From DATJOJ01 sp035507035 (GTDB lineage Bacteria; Acidobacteriota; Terriglobia; Terriglobales; Acidobacteriaceae): a stretch of 64,000 bases of DNA. Position numbers and translations under genes: made by a program. The stretch covers positions 1 to 64,000 of the forward strand of contig DATJOJ010000064.1 of the NCBI GenBank assembly GCA_035507035.1, in the 5' to 3' direction. A model generated the notes under the pieces. That model saw only the letters and a list, made by a program, of their open reading frames with translations, was not told the DNA's origin and made no database searches. Below are positions 34,259 through 43,413 of this stretch, in pieces (the stretch's first letter is position 1; every line of letters begins with the position of its first letter).

Positions 34259-36715
34259 ATGACGCAGGGATCTGGAAACAACTGGGTCGGCAAGGCGTTT
34301 CCTCGTAAGGAGGAAAATCGTCTGCTGCGCGGGCGCGGGCGCTTTTCCGACGACGTCAAGCTCCGTGACATGCTTTATCTTCGCTTTGTACGCTCGCCCT
34401 ACGCCCACGCCAAGATCATAAGCGTCGATACCAGCGCGGCTGAGGCGTTGCCCGGCGTGCTATGTGCTTTGACCGGCGCTGAGGTTGCCGCCCAGACGCA
34501 GCCCTTTATCGAAATCGGCCCCGAGCCATTTGCAAAGATCAAGGATTATCCGCTAGCCGTTTCTAAAGTGCGTTATCAAGGGGAGCCGGTGGCAGCCGTC
34601 GTTGCCGAATCCCCTGCGCTGGCCGACGACGCCGCAGATCTCGTGCAAGTCGATTACGAAGCCATTGAGCCGGTTCTCGACGCAGAGATCGCCCTGGAGA
34701 ACAGCAGCATTCTGCACGACGAGGCGGGGACCAATCAGGTATGGAATGGAGTATTTGAGTACGGAGACGTCGAGCAGGCGTTCCGAGACGCCGCCCACGT
34801 TGTAAGCATCGACAAGATGCACTTCCACCGCTTCTCCAGTACGCCGCTGGAAAACAACGTAGTGATCGCCGAGTGGGACCCGAAAGACGAACGCATCTAC
34901 TATTCATGCAACAATTCATTTCCATCGTTTGCTATTCAGTTTCTGGCTGCGCACCTGAATGTCCACATCGACCGCATACGGGTTGAGACGTTCGACATTG
35001 GCGGTAGTTTTGGAATCAAGATCACCAGCTATCCCCAGATGGCGATTTGCGCGCTCGCCTCCAAAAAAGCTGGTGGACGTCCGGTCAAGTGGGTCGAAAC
35101 GCGCTCCGAGCACATGACTTCGAGTGCTCACGGAAATGAGCGCACGTTTCGGGATACACGAGTCGCGCTCGACTCCCGCGGTGTTATCACGGCAATAACG
35201 TCGCGCCATATCGATGACTGCGGGGCGTATCCACGCTATGAGCCGCTGGGCTGTGTAATCTGGGCGCAGGTTTTTGCGGGCGTCTATCGCTTCAAGAACG
35301 CTCGCATCGACTTCACCCAGGCCGTCACCAACAAATGTCCCGTGGGACCGAATCGCGGGTACTCGCGCATGCAGCACCTCTGGTTTTTAGAGCGAGTCAT
35401 TGATATTTGCGCTCATCAACTTGGAATTCCTGCCGACCAGATGCGCCTGCGCAATTACATCCAGCCAGAAGAGTTTCCCTATACCACGCCGAACGGATGC
35501 GTCTATGACTCGGGGAACTATCCCAAGATGTTGGAGGTCGCAAAACAGCGCCTGGGATGGGATGAGTGGAGAGAGAAGCAAGCCGTCGCTCGCGCTCAAG
35601 GTCGATGGATTGGCATCGGCATTGGCACGACCCTCGACTCCGGAACGAATAACTTCGGCCAGTCACAAATCGTGAATCCTGGTTTACCGTACTCCGGCAA
35701 TTCGCAGGGCGCCAACTGCAAGCTCGATATTTACGGAGAAGTCGTGGTTGCCGTCGGTTCCTGCCCGCAAGGTCAAGGACACGAGACCACCGCGGCGCAG
35801 GTCGTGGCCGATGTGCTGAATATTCATCCTGATCTGGTGACCGTGCGCACCGGCTTTGACACGGAACGGAACGTTCACACCGGGTTTTCCGGGACCTACG
35901 CCAGTCAGTTTGCCGTGTCGGGGCTTTCGGCCGTTCACGGCGCTGCGCAAAAGCTGAAGACCGAAATGAAGCGGCTCGGCGCCTTCGTACTTCAGACCGG
36001 CGAAGATGATGTGGAATTTGGGACCGGAGCCCAGGGTCCGGAACTGCGGGCAACGAGCACCGGCAGATCGATTAGTTATTGGGGGTTGGCGAATCTGGTG
36101 AATGCCAACAGCGCCGTTCTCCCTCCGGAGCTTTATGAGATCACTTTGAATTGCCGCTACATTTGGCGTGCGCCGTTTCGGGTTCCCGACAAAGAGAAAA
36201 AATACGGCAATTTAACGCTGACATATTCCTCGCAGCTTCACATCGCCGTCATCGAGGTCGAGCGCGATACATTCATTCCGCGAATTCTGGACTACGTAGC
36301 CGTTGACGATTGTGGGACCGTGATCAATCCTCCGATCGTCGAAGGGCAGGTGTACGGCGCGACCGCTCACGGCATTGGCGCTGCGTTAATGGAAAATTGC
36401 GTTTATGACGCTGTCGGCAACATGTTGACCAGTACATTCAGCGACTATATCCCGATCACGGCGATGAATATGCCGAAGCTGAAATACGATCACATCGAAA
36501 CTCCGTCGCCGCATAGCTACAGCGGCGCCAAAGGTATGGGGGAAGGTGGTGCAGCGCCGGTGCACACAATTTCTGCTGCGCTGCAGGACGCGCTTTTTGG
36601 AGAGGGCGTGTTCATCGATGATTCATTCAATAATGCCGACAGTCTTTTCCGGGCTTTAGTGCCGAAAGAGGTGAGCCAGGCAGCGAAACTGGTGAAGGTG
36701 GAAAAGCGGGCTTGA
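34259..36715 (+). CDS. Molybdenum hydroxylase large (molybdopterin) subunit, substrate unknown
   Basis: 818 residues, full length for a CoxL-type large subunit. It begins WVGKAFPRKEENRLLRGRGRFSDD and contains the cofactor motif CPQGQGHETTAAQ. The catalytic glutamate lies in GAKGMGEGGAAP. The active-site loop, which is AYRCSFR in true CO dehydrogenase and AYRGAGR in form II, reads CPVGPNRGYSR here (35340-35372), so CO oxidation is unlikely. It probably hydroxylates an organic heterocycle or aldehyde. It follows the coxG-like gene by 7 bp. Confidence 0.92.
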   Translation: MTQGSGNNWVGKAFPRKEENRLLRGRGRFSDDVKLRDMLYLRFVRSPYAHAKIISVDTSAAEALPGVLCALTGAEVAAQTQPFIEIGPEPFAKIKDYPLAVSKVRYQGEPVAAVVAESPALADDAADLVQVDYEAIEPVLDAEIALENSSILHDEAGTNQVWNGVFEYGDVEQAFRDAAHVVSIDKMHFHRFSSTPLENNVVIAEWDPKDERIYYSCNNSFPSFAIQFLAAHLNVHIDRIRVETFDIGGSFGIKITSYPQMAICALASKKAGGRPVKWVETRSEHMTSSAHGNERTFRDTRVALDSRGVITAITSRHIDDCGAYPRYEPLGCVIWAQVFAGVYRFKNARIDFTQAVTNKCPVGPNRGYSRMQHLWFLERVIDICAHQLGIPADQMRLRNYIQPEEFPYTTPNGCVYDSGNYPKMLEVAKQRLGWDEWREKQAVARAQGRWIGIGIGTTLDSGTNNFGQSQIVNPGLPYSGNSQGANCKLDIYGEVVVAVGSCPQGQGHETTAAQVVADVLNIHPDLVTVRTGFDTERNVHTGFSGTYASQFAVSGLSAVHGAAQKLKTEMKRLGAFVLQTGEDDVEFGTGAQGPELRATSTGRSISYWGLANLVNANSAVLPPELYEITLNCRYIWRAPFRVPDKEKKYGNLTLTYSSQLHIAVIEVERDTFIPRILDYVAVDDCGTVINPPIVEGQVYGATAHGIGAALMENCVYDAVGNMLTSTFSDYIPITAMNMPKLKYDHIETPSPHSYSGAKGMGEGGAAPVHTISAALQDALFGEGVFIDDSFNNADSLFRALVPKEVSQAAKLVKVEKRA

Positions 36716-36719
36716 TGAT

Positions 36720-37673
36720 GTGGCGCAAATGAAGCGGGTGTGCATCGTCGGTTGTGGAGCTATCGGAAGTCTTTATGCCGCTCACTTGGCGCGCATAACG
36801 GAAGTCTGGGCGTTCGTGAGAAGAGAGGATCATGCGCGAGCGTTGAACCGAGATGGGCTTCGAGTTTCCGGCAAACACGATTTTCATGTATCTCTCAAAG
36901 CCACAAGTCGCCCGGATGAACTTCCCGATTGCGATTTGGGGATCGTCGCGACCAAAGCTACACAAGTGGAAGCATCAATCGCCCCAATTGGACATCGGTT
37001 TGACGGGGGAGCGGTGATTTCGGCGCAGAACGGATTGGGTAGCGAAGAAATTATCGCCGAGCACACACGCGGGCAGGTTGTTCGGGGAACGACCTTTATG
37101 AGCGGCACCAAGCACAGCGACACGCATGTGCAATACGAACTCGATACGGCCACGTGGCTCGGTCCGTTCGAACCGCGACAGACTCCCGGCGCGGTAGTAA
37201 GAGAAGCAGCCGAGCTAATGAGCGCAAGTGGCCTCAAGGCGGAAGCGTTGCCCGATGCCCGTCCGGCGCAGTGGTCAAAGTTGATTTTTAATGCATCCGT
37301 GAATGGCGTTTCAGCGCTTACCGGTTTGCCACACTCGCCGCACTTCTCCGACGAATGCGATTTCACGAGCCTGGGCCACCTTCTCCACGAGTTGATCGAC
37401 GAGGGAAAGAGAGTGGCGGCAGCGGCGGGCATATCGCTTCACGAGGATCCGTGGGCGATGAATAAGATCGGCGCCATGACCAATCACCCGCCATCTATGC
37501 TGTACGACGTGCGTCGTCGACTGCAGACAGAAGTCGATTTCTTGAGTGGCGCGATTGCCCGCGAGGCGCAACGTTATGGTGTGCCTGCTCCGCTGCACAC
37601 TATGGTGTATCGGCTGATCAAAGGAAAAGAAGCTGCATGGGCGTTTCAGGACGAAAATAGAGCTGTGAGTTGA
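36720..37673 (+). CDS. Ketopantoate reductase-like protein 1
   Basis: 317 residues. The Rossmann motif is CIVGCGAIGSLYAAHLA near the N-terminus. The ApbA/PanE C-terminal domain has the expected catalytic Lys-Asn in QWSKLIFNAS and Glu in LIDEGKRVA. GTG 36720 or ATG 36729 may be the start. Its place in a catabolic cluster, together with a paralogue at 41342, argues for a 2-oxo or hydroxy acid substrate other than ketopantoate. Confidence 0.87.
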   Translation: MAQMKRVCIVGCGAIGSLYAAHLARITEVWAFVRREDHARALNRDGLRVSGKHDFHVSLKATSRPDELPDCDLGIVATKATQVEASIAPIGHRFDGGAVISAQNGLGSEEIIAEHTRGQVVRGTTFMSGTKHSDTHVQYELDTATWLGPFEPRQTPGAVVREAAELMSASGLKAEALPDARPAQWSKLIFNASVNGVSALTGLPHSPHFSDECDFTSLGHLLHELIDEGKRVAAAAGISLHEDPWAMNKIGAMTNHPPSMLYDVRRRLQTEVDFLSGAIAREAQRYGVPAPLHTMVYRLIKGKEAAWAFQDENRAVS

Positions 37674-37704
37674 TGATCGTAGCGGAACTGTACGGTGGAT
37701 AGCG

Positions 37705-38898
37705 ATGGCTTGGCCAGTTGACACTATTAAACTCGATCGCGTTCGCACCCTCATGAAGCATCAGAGCTTGAGCGCGCTGGTGGTGCGGGCGCCGGATAAT
37801 GTCCTCTATCTCACCAATTACTGGTGCATGAAGGGATACGATGCTGTCGTATTTCCTTGTGAAGGCGAACCGACATTGATCGCGCTCGAACCACAACTTG
37901 CGGATGCGCGGCGAAATTCGTGGACCAATGACATTCGTTTGTTCAAGGGCTACCACCCCACCGATCCTCGTCCGCCACAATATCGGGCGCTTGATCTGGC
38001 ATTATCCGTTCTCAAAGAGCGACGGCTCACCGAAAAAGTTGGCATCGAGTTGAATATGGGAACGCAATCTGCCGACCGCATGGTGGGCGAGCCGACAACA
38101 CCAACGCAGCTATATTTCGACGCATTTGGCGAACTCGCGGGGCAGGTCATCGATGCCACCCCGCTGCTCAGCGAGGCACGCGCGATTAAGACCGATCAGG
38201 AAATCGAGCGCATGCGGTTGGCGAATGAACTAGCAGCGGTTGCCATGGAGTACACCCGCGAGCACATGCGCCCCGGCATGAAGGAAAGCGAAGTCGGCGG
38301 AATGTACGAGAGCTTCGTACACGGTATCGGCGTCGGTTACAAAGGCAGAGTCGAGATGGCACGCGCTTTCACACTCGTGTGGTCGGGAAAGGGCATCGCC
38401 ACCTTTACGGCAACGGGGGATCGTCCCGTACAGAAGAATGAGCCGACGCTGTTTGAAATCTGGGTCTGCGTGGATGGCTATTGGACCGATTTGACCAAGA
38501 ACGTTTGCCCAGGCGAGCTGGCGCCGCCATATCAAAAGTTGCTCGATTTGCTGTTGAAAGTATTTGGAGAAGCAGTGGGACATGCGCGAGATGGTGCCAG
38601 CTTCCCGGACCTTGATCGGCTGGTTCGTGCAAGAATTGCCGAGGGTGGATATGCCGGACAGCCATCGCATCCCATCTGTCACGGCGTTGGCGCTCGGGCG
38701 CATGAACCTCCCTACGCGCACCAGGCGGGTGGCGGCACGATAAAAAAAGGCATGGTGCTTGCCATCGAGCCCGGCATTTACTGGGAGGGTGGTGGCGGCT
38801 TACGCTTGGAAGATAATTTTCTGATCACCAAGCATGCGAACGAGAAACTCTGCTCCTATCCCGACGATTTCCGGCTTGTAGGCACGGCTCGACACTGA
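37705..38898 (+). CDS. M24-fold protein 1 (Xaa-Pro peptidase/creatinase family)
   Basis: 397 residues with an N-terminal creatinase domain and a C-terminal pita-bread domain. The His ligand is in CHGVGARAHEPP and the two Glu ligands are in LAIEPGIYW and LRLEDNFLIT. The first Asp ligand of canonical M24 peptidases is replaced by Glu (FEIWVCVDGYWTDL; second Asp kept). Four of five ligands are intact and the fifth is conservative, so metal-dependent C-N hydrolysis remains possible. Given its neighbours, a small amide or amidine is more likely the substrate than a dipeptide. Confidence 0.87.
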   Translation: MAWPVDTIKLDRVRTLMKHQSLSALVVRAPDNVLYLTNYWCMKGYDAVVFPCEGEPTLIALEPQLADARRNSWTNDIRLFKGYHPTDPRPPQYRALDLALSVLKERRLTEKVGIELNMGTQSADRMVGEPTTPTQLYFDAFGELAGQVIDATPLLSEARAIKTDQEIERMRLANELAAVAMEYTREHMRPGMKESEVGGMYESFVHGIGVGYKGRVEMARAFTLVWSGKGIATFTATGDRPVQKNEPTLFEIWVCVDGYWTDLTKNVCPGELAPPYQKLLDLLLKVFGEAVGHARDGASFPDLDRLVRARIAEGGYAGQPSHPICHGVGARAHEPPYAHQAGGGTIKKGMVLAIEPGIYWEGGGGLRLEDNFLITKHANEKLCSYPDDFRLVGTARH

Positions 38899-38905
38899 GG
38901 ACATT

Positions 38906-40177
38906 TTGGAACCGGCAAAGAAAAAGATCGGCAAACTTGATGCCGCCGTTGTGGGGAAGATCCTGGCCGAAGTCCGCGAGGACGAGATCGTCACGATGGC
39001 CACCGACGTCATCAATATTGCCAGCCCCACAGGCGAAGAACTTGCCATGGCGCAGTACATGCAGAAGGCGCTCCAGGCGCTTGATCTGAGCATCACCTGG
39101 CAAGAGGTGGAAGAAGGACGCGCCAACGTGGTTGGACGATGGACAGGGTGTGGTGGCGGGAAGAATCTGATGTTCAACGGCCACATGGATACGTCCAATA
39201 CCGGCCGCGAGGAGTTTCTCACCGGCATTGGTTACAAACCCAACGCAATAGTCACGAATGGTTACATCTATGGCCTCGGCATTTATAACATGAAGGGCGC
39301 GTTGGTTTGCTACACCCATGCGGTGAAAGCGCTGCAGCGCGCCGGAATCAAGCTGAGAGGCGATGTGATCGTGGCTGCGGTTGCTGGTGAAATCGAAAAA
39401 ACGCAATGGGGAGATTTCAAGGGCAAAGAATACCGTGGCTACGGCTACGGTACGCACTATCTGGTGAACCATGGCGTTCTGCCCGACATGTGTATTCTGG
39501 GAGAGCCGACCGACATGCATGTGGTGCTTGAGCACTTCGGATCGATGTGGGTGCGCATCTCCTGCGCCGGCATTTATGTCCACACTGCATTTTGCGAGGG
39601 TCGTGAAGAAATGAATTCCATCCGCCGCATGTACGAAGTGATGGACTCGGTGATGAAGTGGATTGCTAATTGGGAGAAAAATGCCGCTCACGGCGGAAAG
39701 AAGGCGCTGGTGAACCTCGGAGGGATTCGTGGCGGCCATGCCTGGCGGGCTAGTCGCACTCCCGAGAAAACGGATCTGTTTCTTGACGTGCGCGTGCCCC
39801 CCACCATCCCCATGACCGACGCCCGGCGCAATATTCAGCAGGTGTTTTTTGAGCTGGAGAAAAAGCATCCCGACTGGGGCTTGGAATTCGAGACGTATGT
39901 TTCCGTTCCAGGGGCGCGCATCAGCGAAGAGCACGAGATGATTAAAGCGATCGACGCCAATCACGAACTGGTCATGGGAAACCGGCCGGAGCGGGAAGTG
40001 GTCACATGGTGTTCGGATGCCAGCGTTTTGAGCCGGTACGGAGTCGAGACTGTAAACTACGGTCCGTCCAGCGGGCCGCGGGATGCCGATGGCGAGAAAG
40101 TGGCGATCAAAACCTTGGTCGACGTTACCAAGATTTACGCTTTAACCGCCGCCGAACTTTGTGGCGTGCAATCTTGA
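38906..40177 (+). CDS. M20-fold amidohydrolase-like protein with altered metal site
   Basis: 423 residues. TTG 38906 has GAGG five bases upstream. The fold is recognisable from NGHMDT, GEPTDMH and the dimerisation domain after CAGIYVHTA. Several metal ligands of M20 enzymes are changed: the bridging Asp of the DMKG motif is Asn (GIYNMKG), the EE pair reads GEIE, and the C-terminal His appears to be Asp (GPRDADGEK). It may use another metal, be metal free, or have a non-hydrolytic role. Confidence 0.85.
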   Translation: MEPAKKKIGKLDAAVVGKILAEVREDEIVTMATDVINIASPTGEELAMAQYMQKALQALDLSITWQEVEEGRANVVGRWTGCGGGKNLMFNGHMDTSNTGREEFLTGIGYKPNAIVTNGYIYGLGIYNMKGALVCYTHAVKALQRAGIKLRGDVIVAAVAGEIEKTQWGDFKGKEYRGYGYGTHYLVNHGVLPDMCILGEPTDMHVVLEHFGSMWVRISCAGIYVHTAFCEGREEMNSIRRMYEVMDSVMKWIANWEKNAAHGGKKALVNLGGIRGGHAWRASRTPEKTDLFLDVRVPPTIPMTDARRNIQQVFFELEKKHPDWGLEFETYVSVPGARISEEHEMIKAIDANHELVMGNRPEREVVTWCSDASVLSRYGVETVNYGPSSGPRDADGEKVAIKTLVDVTKIYALTAAELCGVQS

Positions 40178-40195
40178 ATACATTCCGAGAATCTA

Positions 40196-41320
40196 TTGCC
40201 AAGCTCACACGAAATCGAACGCCGCTATAAGAATGTCCGGGCTGCGATGCAGCGAGAAGGGTTGGACGCGCTGATCGTCTGCGGAAACCAGTATGCTGGC
40301 TTTGAAGGAGCGGTGTTTTACCTCTCCGGTTTCGAAATTGTGCATCGCTATGTGTATGTGGTGCTTCCCTTGGAGGGTGAGCCGACCCTCGTGTTCCCGC
40401 GTGAAGCTCGCTGGATCGGCGACAAAGTCAAGCCGTGGGTCAAAGATCAGGTTTGGCCTGACGTCCCCGGACAATGGGTCCGAGATCGCGCACAGGATCG
40501 CAAATGGAAGCGGGTGGGCGTTTACGGCATGGATTTCGTCATGGCGGTCCGGGACTATCGCGAGCTAATGAATTCTTCGTTCGAGCTGGTGAAGTTCGAT
40601 TTTCAGTTCGACATGGCGCGCGCCGTCAAGAGTGAAGAAGAATTGGCCGAAGTGCGCGACGCTATGGACATCATTCAGGACGGCTTCTGGGCGTTAGTGA
40701 ATGCCTATGTGCCCGGCAAGACCGAAGCCGAAATTATGGCGCCGGCAGTGCAGCGATTCTTCGCCCGCGGGGCCGGCCCTCGAATGATGAACATTCTGCT
40801 CTCTGGCGCTCACGGCGAGGCGGAAGCCTCGTTCAAAGTGCCCGGCCATCGCGTAGTTGCAACCGACGACCTTTTGTTGTATTCGCTTGAAATCACCGGG
40901 GCAGGCGGATATTGGGTTGAATTTTCCCGCCCGCTGATTCGCGGCAAGCTGAGCGCTCGCACTCAGGCGATGGCCGACGCTTACCCCGAGGCGCTGCAAG
41001 CGGCCCGTAAGCTGATGCGTGAGGGTGAATTGGCGAGCAATGTGCATCGTGCCGTGGCGGATACTTTCTCTAAGCACGGATTCGCCCTCGGCCACCTTTC
41101 TGGGCACAGCATTGGCATGACCATGCTCGAGCATCCGGCGATCGGCGCGAAGAGTGAAGTTGAATTGCGGGAGAACATGATTTTCTCGTTGCACCCCCAG
41201 GTAGTCGATCAAGACGGTAAGGTTTGTCTCTACACGCAAGACACCTATCGCATCGGAAACAATGAAGGCGAGTGTCTGGCGAAAGTGCCGTGGAAGTTTT
41301 TCAGCGGCGCCGAGAACTAA
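40196..41320 (+). CDS. M24-fold protein 2, probably not a metallopeptidase
   Basis: 374 residues from TTG 40196; the N-terminal HEIERRYKNVRAAMQREGLDALIVCG is a normal creatinase domain start. In the catalytic domain the usual Asp-Asp pair reads Glu-Glu (SLEITGAGGYWVEFSR). The His is kept (SGHSIGM), the fourth ligand Glu is His (FSLHP), and the fifth is Gln (YTQDTY). Creatinase itself is a metal-free relative, so a metal-independent C-N hydrolase is the best guess. Confidence 0.85.
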   Translation: MPSSHEIERRYKNVRAAMQREGLDALIVCGNQYAGFEGAVFYLSGFEIVHRYVYVVLPLEGEPTLVFPREARWIGDKVKPWVKDQVWPDVPGQWVRDRAQDRKWKRVGVYGMDFVMAVRDYRELMNSSFELVKFDFQFDMARAVKSEEELAEVRDAMDIIQDGFWALVNAYVPGKTEAEIMAPAVQRFFARGAGPRMMNILLSGAHGEAEASFKVPGHRVVATDDLLLYSLEITGAGGYWVEFSRPLIRGKLSARTQAMADAYPEALQAARKLMREGELASNVHRAVADTFSKHGFALGHLSGHSIGMTMLEHPAIGAKSEVELRENMIFSLHPQVVDQDGKVCLYTQDTYRIGNNEGECLAKVPWKFFSGAEN

Positions 41321-41341
41321 GAACCAAGAACTTTCTTTACC

Positions 41342-42271
41342 ATGCCCCTCAAGATCTGCATCATCGGTTGTGGAGCGGTCGGCAGCCTGTTTGCCGCCCA
41401 CCTGGCGAAAGCCGGAGAGGTCGAGGTCTGGGCTTACGATGTTTGGCGCGAGCACATCGAAGCTATCCGAAAAAATGGATTGAAGCTTTCCGGCGCAGCA
41501 GATTTTACCGCGCGGCTCAACGCCACAAGCGATGCCAAAGAACTACCTCGGTGTGATTACGGCGTCGTGGCGACTAAGGCGATCCACACGCGCTCCGCGA
41601 TTTCACAAGCGGCCCACATTTTCGACGACAACAGCGCGGTTTGTTCGGTGCAGAACGGCGTGGGCAACGAAGAGATCATTGCCGAGCACGTGAAATTTGT
41701 TATTCGTGGTACCACCTTCCCTGCAGGTCATCCCATCGCGCCGGGCCACATCGGATACGACATTAAAGGGGACACCTGGATTGGGCCCTTCGAGCCGACG
41801 AATACCCCAATGGAAAAAGTGAATGAGCTTGCCGCTGTGGTCACGCGCGCGGGCATGAACGCCATCGCGCTCAAAGACGCGCGGGGCGCGCAGTGGACCA
41901 AGCTGATTTTCAATGCGTCCACTAATCCTGTAGGAGCGCTGACGCTCCTTCACCACGGCGCGGCAACCCGTTTCGGCCCCACCAGTGACCTCTTCAATGC
42001 TCTTATCTCCGAGGGCGAAGCCGTCGCCAAGAAACTCGGAATCGAACTGCACGGCGATCCTCGAAATCTGGTGCAGAAGGGAGCGAACGCTCCCGGCAAG
42101 CATCGCGCCAGTATGTTTCAGGACGTGGTTGCCCGGCGCCAGACAGAAGTTGATTTTATGAACGGAGCCATCGTGCAGTGGGGAGAAAAAATGGGGGTGC
42201 CGACGCCATTAAATCGCACTATGTGGGAGTTAATTAAGGGGCTTGAGCATTCCTGGGGCGATCCAGATTGA
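41342..42271 (+). CDS. Ketopantoate reductase-like protein 2
   Basis: 309 residues, paralogous to the protein at 36720: CIIGCGAVGSLFAAHLA, SVQNGVGNEEIIAEH, QWTKLIFNASTN and ISEGEAVAKKLG line up with it. The catalytic Lys, Asn and Glu are present. The two copies flank the three hydrolase-fold genes, suggesting two similar reduction or dehydrogenation steps on related intermediates. Neither lies near other pantothenate genes. Confidence 0.87.
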   Translation: MPLKICIIGCGAVGSLFAAHLAKAGEVEVWAYDVWREHIEAIRKNGLKLSGAADFTARLNATSDAKELPRCDYGVVATKAIHTRSAISQAAHIFDDNSAVCSVQNGVGNEEIIAEHVKFVIRGTTFPAGHPIAPGHIGYDIKGDTWIGPFEPTNTPMEKVNELAAVVTRAGMNAIALKDARGAQWTKLIFNASTNPVGALTLLHHGAATRFGPTSDLFNALISEGEAVAKKLGIELHGDPRNLVQKGANAPGKHRASMFQDVVARRQTEVDFMNGAIVQWGEKMGVPTPLNRTMWELIKGLEHSWGDPD

Positions 42272-42302
42272 AGCCAACAACTACATATGTTTTGAGAAGT
42301 GC

Positions 42303-42341
42303 CGGAGCCAAAAGCTAAGGAGCTAGGAGCCAAGAGCTACG
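42303..42341. repeat. AGCTAGGAGCT-type repeat that supplies a ribosome binding site
   Basis: The stretch before the LLM gene is built from AGCTAAGGAGCTAGGAGCC and AAGAGCTACGAA words. Its AGGAG lies close enough to ATG 42344 to serve as Shine-Dalgarno. The same words precede rpsG (62158-62188). Confidence 0.65.
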
Positions 42342-42343
42342 AA

Positions 42344-43411
42344 ATGCCAATCCCATTCAACATCGGAGTTCTACAGCTCAGCATGGAGTCGGTGCGCGAA
42401 ACCGTGGCCATGGCGAAAGCCTGCGAAGAAGCGCGCTTTGACACATTCTGGATCGCCGAAGCTTATCCCTGGTGGCGTAAGCACTCTTTCGAGGCGCGCT
42501 CCTCGACCGCAATCCTCGCCGTCATTGCCGCCCAAACACGTCACATTCACCTCGGCTGGGGGATTATTTCGCCTTATACGCGCCATCCCGTGCAAATCGC
42601 GATGGAAGCCCGCGTCATGCAGGATCTTGCCACCGACCGATTTCTATTGGGCCTTGGCGCTTCCAAGATTTTTATGAAGGAGATCGGCGAAGGAGAAGGT
42701 GAAAAAGTTGGCCCAGCCACGGTGATGCGCGAGAGCATCGAAATCATCAAAGGTGTGCTCAAAGGCGACGCATTCGAATATCAAGGAAAAGTCTTTGCGG
42801 CAAACGTGCCGCCGCTTCGCCAGGATGCACACACGCCGCGCGGCATCCCGCCAATTTACGTCGCTGCCACCGGACCCGTGCTTCAGAAAATGTCGGGATC
42901 GGTCGGCGACGGCTTGCTCACCGCCAGCATTACGACGCCAGCCTTTGTCCGCTATTCGAGAAAGAACATGGAAGAGGGAGCACGCAAAGCCGGGAAAAAT
43001 CCTTCGGATCTCGTGCTCGGCTCCGTGATCGTTGGCAGTATCGACCGAAATTCTGCAAAGGGCAAAGAAGGTGCGCGCGAGCAAGCTGCCATGTATCTTG
43101 CCAACAAGGTGCAGAACATCAAAGGTTCAGCCGACGTTTTGTTGGAATGTGCTGGGCTATCCTTCGATGAGTTGCGTCCGATCGCCGATGCGATGGAAAA
43201 GGGCGGTCGCAAAGCCGCCGCCAAAGCGGTTACGGATGAAATTCTTTCTAAAGTTTGTCCGATTGCCGGTACTCCCGATGAATGCAGTGAGCGCATTCAA
43301 GAATATTGTGACGCGGGTTGCACTCACATCATGCTCGAAATCTGGGGGGACGATCGAACCGGGCAGGCAAAATTATTCGGCGAAGCGGTGCTACCGCATT
43401 TTCGCAAATAG
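42344..43411 (+). CDS. LLM-class (luciferase-like) oxidoreductase, probably F420-dependent
   Basis: 355 residues from ATG 42344; an in-frame GTG at 42299 would translate the intergenic repeat and is unlikely. FNIGVLQLSMESVRETVAMAKACEEARFDTFWIAEAY, HLGWGIISPYTRHP and DRFLLGLGAS are typical of the bacterial luciferase fold in the methylene-H4MPT-reductase-like branch, many members of which use F420. FMN use with the flavin-reductase-like protein at 31816 is the alternative. The neighbouring F420 operon favours F420. The stop is 2 bp from a convergent gene. Confidence 0.87.
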   Translation: MPIPFNIGVLQLSMESVRETVAMAKACEEARFDTFWIAEAYPWWRKHSFEARSSTAILAVIAAQTRHIHLGWGIISPYTRHPVQIAMEARVMQDLATDRFLLGLGASKIFMKEIGEGEGEKVGPATVMRESIEIIKGVLKGDAFEYQGKVFAANVPPLRQDAHTPRGIPPIYVAATGPVLQKMSGSVGDGLLTASITTPAFVRYSRKNMEEGARKAGKNPSDLVLGSVIVGSIDRNSAKGKEGAREQAAMYLANKVQNIKGSADVLLECAGLSFDELRPIADAMEKGGRKAAAKAVTDEILSKVCPIAGTPDECSERIQEYCDAGCTHIMLEIWGDDRTGQAKLFGEAVLPHFRK

Positions 43412-43413
43412 CG

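Noticed and set aside
34259..36715. Carbon monoxide dehydrogenase (CoxL)
   Set aside because: Neighbouring subunits look Cox-like, but the active-site loop is not that of CO dehydrogenase form I or II, so only a generic Mo hydroxylase is called.
36720..37673. Pantothenate biosynthesis gene panE
   Set aside because: There are two paralogues in a catabolic-type cluster and no other pantothenate genes; only family membership is claimed.
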